Source: Phragmites australis (taxonomy: Eukaryota; Streptophyta; Magnoliopsida; Poales; Poaceae). Taken from it: a stretch of DNA of 64,000 nucleotides. Positions within the stretch are counted from its first letter, which is position 1; each line of letters begins with the position of its first letter. Shown here one piece after another: positions 62,166 to 64,000 of the stretch. The notes under the pieces were generated by a model that saw nothing but the letters and a program-made list of their open reading frames with translations, did not search any database and was not told where the DNA came from. Location: contig NC_084932.1 in the NCBI RefSeq assembly GCF_958298935.1, forward strand, positions 32,955,501 through 33,019,500, in the 5' to 3' direction. Made by a program: the position numbers and the translations under genes.

Positions 62166-62370
62166 TGCTTGGATGGCCGCCGCGGTCTGACCACCAACAG
62201 GCCCGGTCTGACTGTCATAGTTAGGAGTCAGACTGTCATTATGGCCGGTCTGACCGCTAGTCCCGGTATGACTGCCAGACCACTCAGTACCGGTTTTCCC
62301 CTCTGCTCGTTCGGACGGTCTGACCGCGAGACCCTTGGTCTGACCGCCAGCCGTCCAGAACATAGTAAGC
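62166..62370. repeat. Cluster of GGTCTGACCG-type palindromic motifs
   Basis: The motif 'ggtctgaccg', or its partner 'cggtcagacc', recurs about nine times with variants. The right arm holds two short segments missing from the left arm (38,366-38,520). Similar clusters lie at about 36,520-37,270. Confidence 0.8.
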
Positions 62371-62923
62371 TTAGGATGTCTTAGATAAGGTTCAAACCTT
62401 TCGTCCCTTGTGTCGTTGGCTTTCATTTATGAATGCTTTCGATACATGACACCTTCCATGTCGTTCACGATCGTGCATCATACGCATATGTCTCTTCCAT
62501 CATTTTTTTGGTTTATTCGATGCATTCTTGATTGTTTAGAGAGTGACGCGCCGACGGTTCACGTGGTCGAAGCCGATACCGAACCAATGTTCATGAGCGA
62601 AGCGCTGGAGCAACAAGGCAAGCATCTAAGCATATTTTACCTATAACTTTGGATCATGTGGAGTCTAAATTGATAAATTATTGCTTATGTATGTTATGCA
62701 TGTTAGCGATGTTTGTGTCAGGTTTCAAGGGTAGAACCTATGCTGATACATTACTCCTACCTTGTTTTGCTGATGATCCCTATCCTTGTAAACCAGGTAT
62801 AACATGTCGTTGTCTCACTTAAAAGTTATCCGATGTGCTTAGAAATGCATAGGTCCTCGGTAGAAGTCGAGCGGTGATTTGACCATCGTTCGCGAGTTAT
62901 AGGCTTAACTATTGATCACAAGG
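62371..62923 (-). repeat. LTR remnant at the outer end of the right arm
   Basis: Mirror of 37803-38366 and diverged relative of 35600-36500. It contains 'gagagtgacgcgccgacggtt', 'aagggtagaacctatgctga' and 'cgagcggtgatttgaccatc'. It stops at AAGG where telomere repeats begin. Confidence 0.85.
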
Positions 62924-64000
62924 GTTTAGGGTTTAGGGTTTAGGGGTTTAGGGTTTAGGGTTTAGGGTTTAGGGTTTAGGGTTTAGGGTTTAGGGTTTAG
63001 GGTTTAGGGTTTAGGGTTTTAGGGTTTAGGGTTTTAGGGTTTAGGGTTTAGGGTTTTAGGGTTTAGGGTTTAGGGTTTAGGGTTTAGGGTTTAGGGTTTA
63101 GGGTTTAGGGTTTAGGGTTTAGGGTTTAGGGTTTAGGGTTTAGGGTTTAGGGTTTAGGGTTTAGGGTTTAGGGTTTAGGGTTTAGGGTTTAGGGTTTAGG
63201 GTTTAGGGTTTAGGGTTTAGGGTTTAGGGTTTAGGGTTTAGGGTTTAGGGTTTAGGGTTTAGGGTTTAGGGTTTAGGGTTTAGGGTTTAGGGTTTAGGGT
63301 TTAGGGTTTAGGGTTTAGGGTTTAGGGTTTAGGGTTTAGGGTTTAGGGTTTAGGGTTTAGGGTTTAGGGTTTAGGGTTTAGGGTTTAGGGTTTAGGGTTT
63401 AGGGTTTAGGGTTTAGGGTTTAGGGTTTAGGGTTTTAGGGTTTAGGGTTTAGGGTTTAGGGTTTAGGGTTTAGGGTTTAGGGTTTAGGGTTTAGGGTTTA
63501 GGGTTTAGGGTTTAGGGTTTAGGGTTTAGGGTTTAGGGTTTAGGGTTTAGGGTTTAGGGTTTAGGGTTTAGGGTTTAGGGTTTAGGGTTTAGGGTTTAGG
63601 GTTTAGGGTTTAGGGTTTAGGGTTTAGGGTTTAGGGTTTAGGGTTTAGGGTTTAGGGTTTAGGGTTTAGGGTTTAGGGTTTAGGGTTTAGGGTTTAGGGT
63701 TTAGGGTTTAGGGTTTAGGGTTTAGGGTTTAGGGTTTAGGGTTTAGGGTTTAGGGTTTAGGGTTTAGGGTTTAGGGTTTAGGGTTTAGGGTTTAGGGTTT
63801 AGGGTTTAGGGTTTAGGGTTTAGGGTTTAGGGTTTAGGGTTTAGGGTTTAGGGTTTAGGGTTTAGGGTTTAGGGTTTAGGGTTTAGGGTTTAGGGTTTAG
63901 GGTTTAGGGTTTAGGGTTTAGGGTTTAGGGTTTAGGGTTTAGGGTTTAGGGTTTAGGGTTTAGGGTTTAGGGTTTAGGGTTTAGGGTTTAGGGTTTAGGG
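62924..64000 (+). repeat. Telomere repeat array (TTTAGGG)n
   Basis: About 153 consecutive units of the plant telomere heptamer continue to the window edge, G-rich strand 5'->3' to the right, so the chromosome end lies to the right. Variant units are few and mostly near the inner end: TTTAGGGG at about 62,938, TTTTAGGG at about 63,016, 63,030 and 63,053, and one at about 63,432. Such homogeneous arrays are made by telomerase. There is no transition zone of telomere-associated repeats; the array joins retrotransposon-derived sequence directly. Confidence 0.98.

Larger units (their letters stand above)
49798..62923 (-). repeat. Right arm of the terminal inverted duplication
   Basis: Mirror image of 37803-49797: satellite (49,798-50,326 and 55,786-59,774), gypsy remnant (59,900-62,165), LTR remnant (to 62,923). 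It is interrupted by a gypsy element at 50327-55785, absent from the left arm. Without it the arm is about 7.7 kb. It ends at 'gatcacaagg', the mirror of 'ccttgtgatc' at 37,804-37,813, and passes straight into telomere repeats. Confidence 0.92.

Noticed and set aside
37803..62923. Palindrome as a pure assembly artefact
   Set aside because: The arms differ by a few percent and each has its own insertion with its own target duplication, so they are distinct sequences. A false join at 49.8 kb remains possible and is listed for checking.
62924..64000. CRISPR-like regular repeat
   Set aside because: No spacers; it is the plant telomere heptamer in direct tandem.

Overview
The window is plant nuclear DNA from a grass, most likely Oryza or a close relative, and it reaches a real chromosome end. 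The last 1.08 kb is an uninterrupted plant telomere array (TTTAGGG)n, G-rich strand running to the right. Grass traits include the very GC-rich single-exon PDX1 gene, multi-exon genes with GT-AG introns, a Stowaway-type MITE, and nested Ty1/copia and Ty3/gypsy LTR retrotransposons. From memory and unchecked, a PDX1 gene and a RecQ-type helicase gene are neighbours near the distal end of rice chromosome 11L, which would fit this window.

Layout. 1-572 is the tail of a gypsy LTR. 2657-10478 is a degenerate but structurally complete copia element with a perfect AAAAC target duplication. 10.5-28 kb is the gene-bearing part: a six-exon GDSL/SGNH esterase gene (+), intronless PDX1 of vitamin B6 synthesis (+), a 5'-truncated RecQ helicase pseudogene keeping only zinc, RQC and HRDC modules (-), a 1.5-kb inverted duplication of pseudogene exons, and an unrecognised seven-exon gene (-) whose 3' part is disrupted by that duplication. 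28-37.8 kb is degenerate LTR-derived sequence.

37.8-62.9 kb is a large terminal inverted duplication. Each arm runs LTR remnant, internally deleted gypsy gag/pol remnant, then an array of ~368-bp satellite monomers. The arms meet head to head near 49.8 kb. A 4,050-bp LTR-like element sits only in the left arm, and a 5.46-kb gypsy element with a scrambled domain order sits only in the right arm. The right arm ends abruptly in telomere repeats at 62,923/62,924, as expected if a fold-back broken end was healed by telomere addition.

Only PDX1 and the esterase look like intact, conventional genes. They share no pathway: PDX1 makes pyridoxal 5'-phosphate with PDX2, and the esterase is a small SGNH hydrolase. 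All calls come from reading the sequence by eye; no searches were run.
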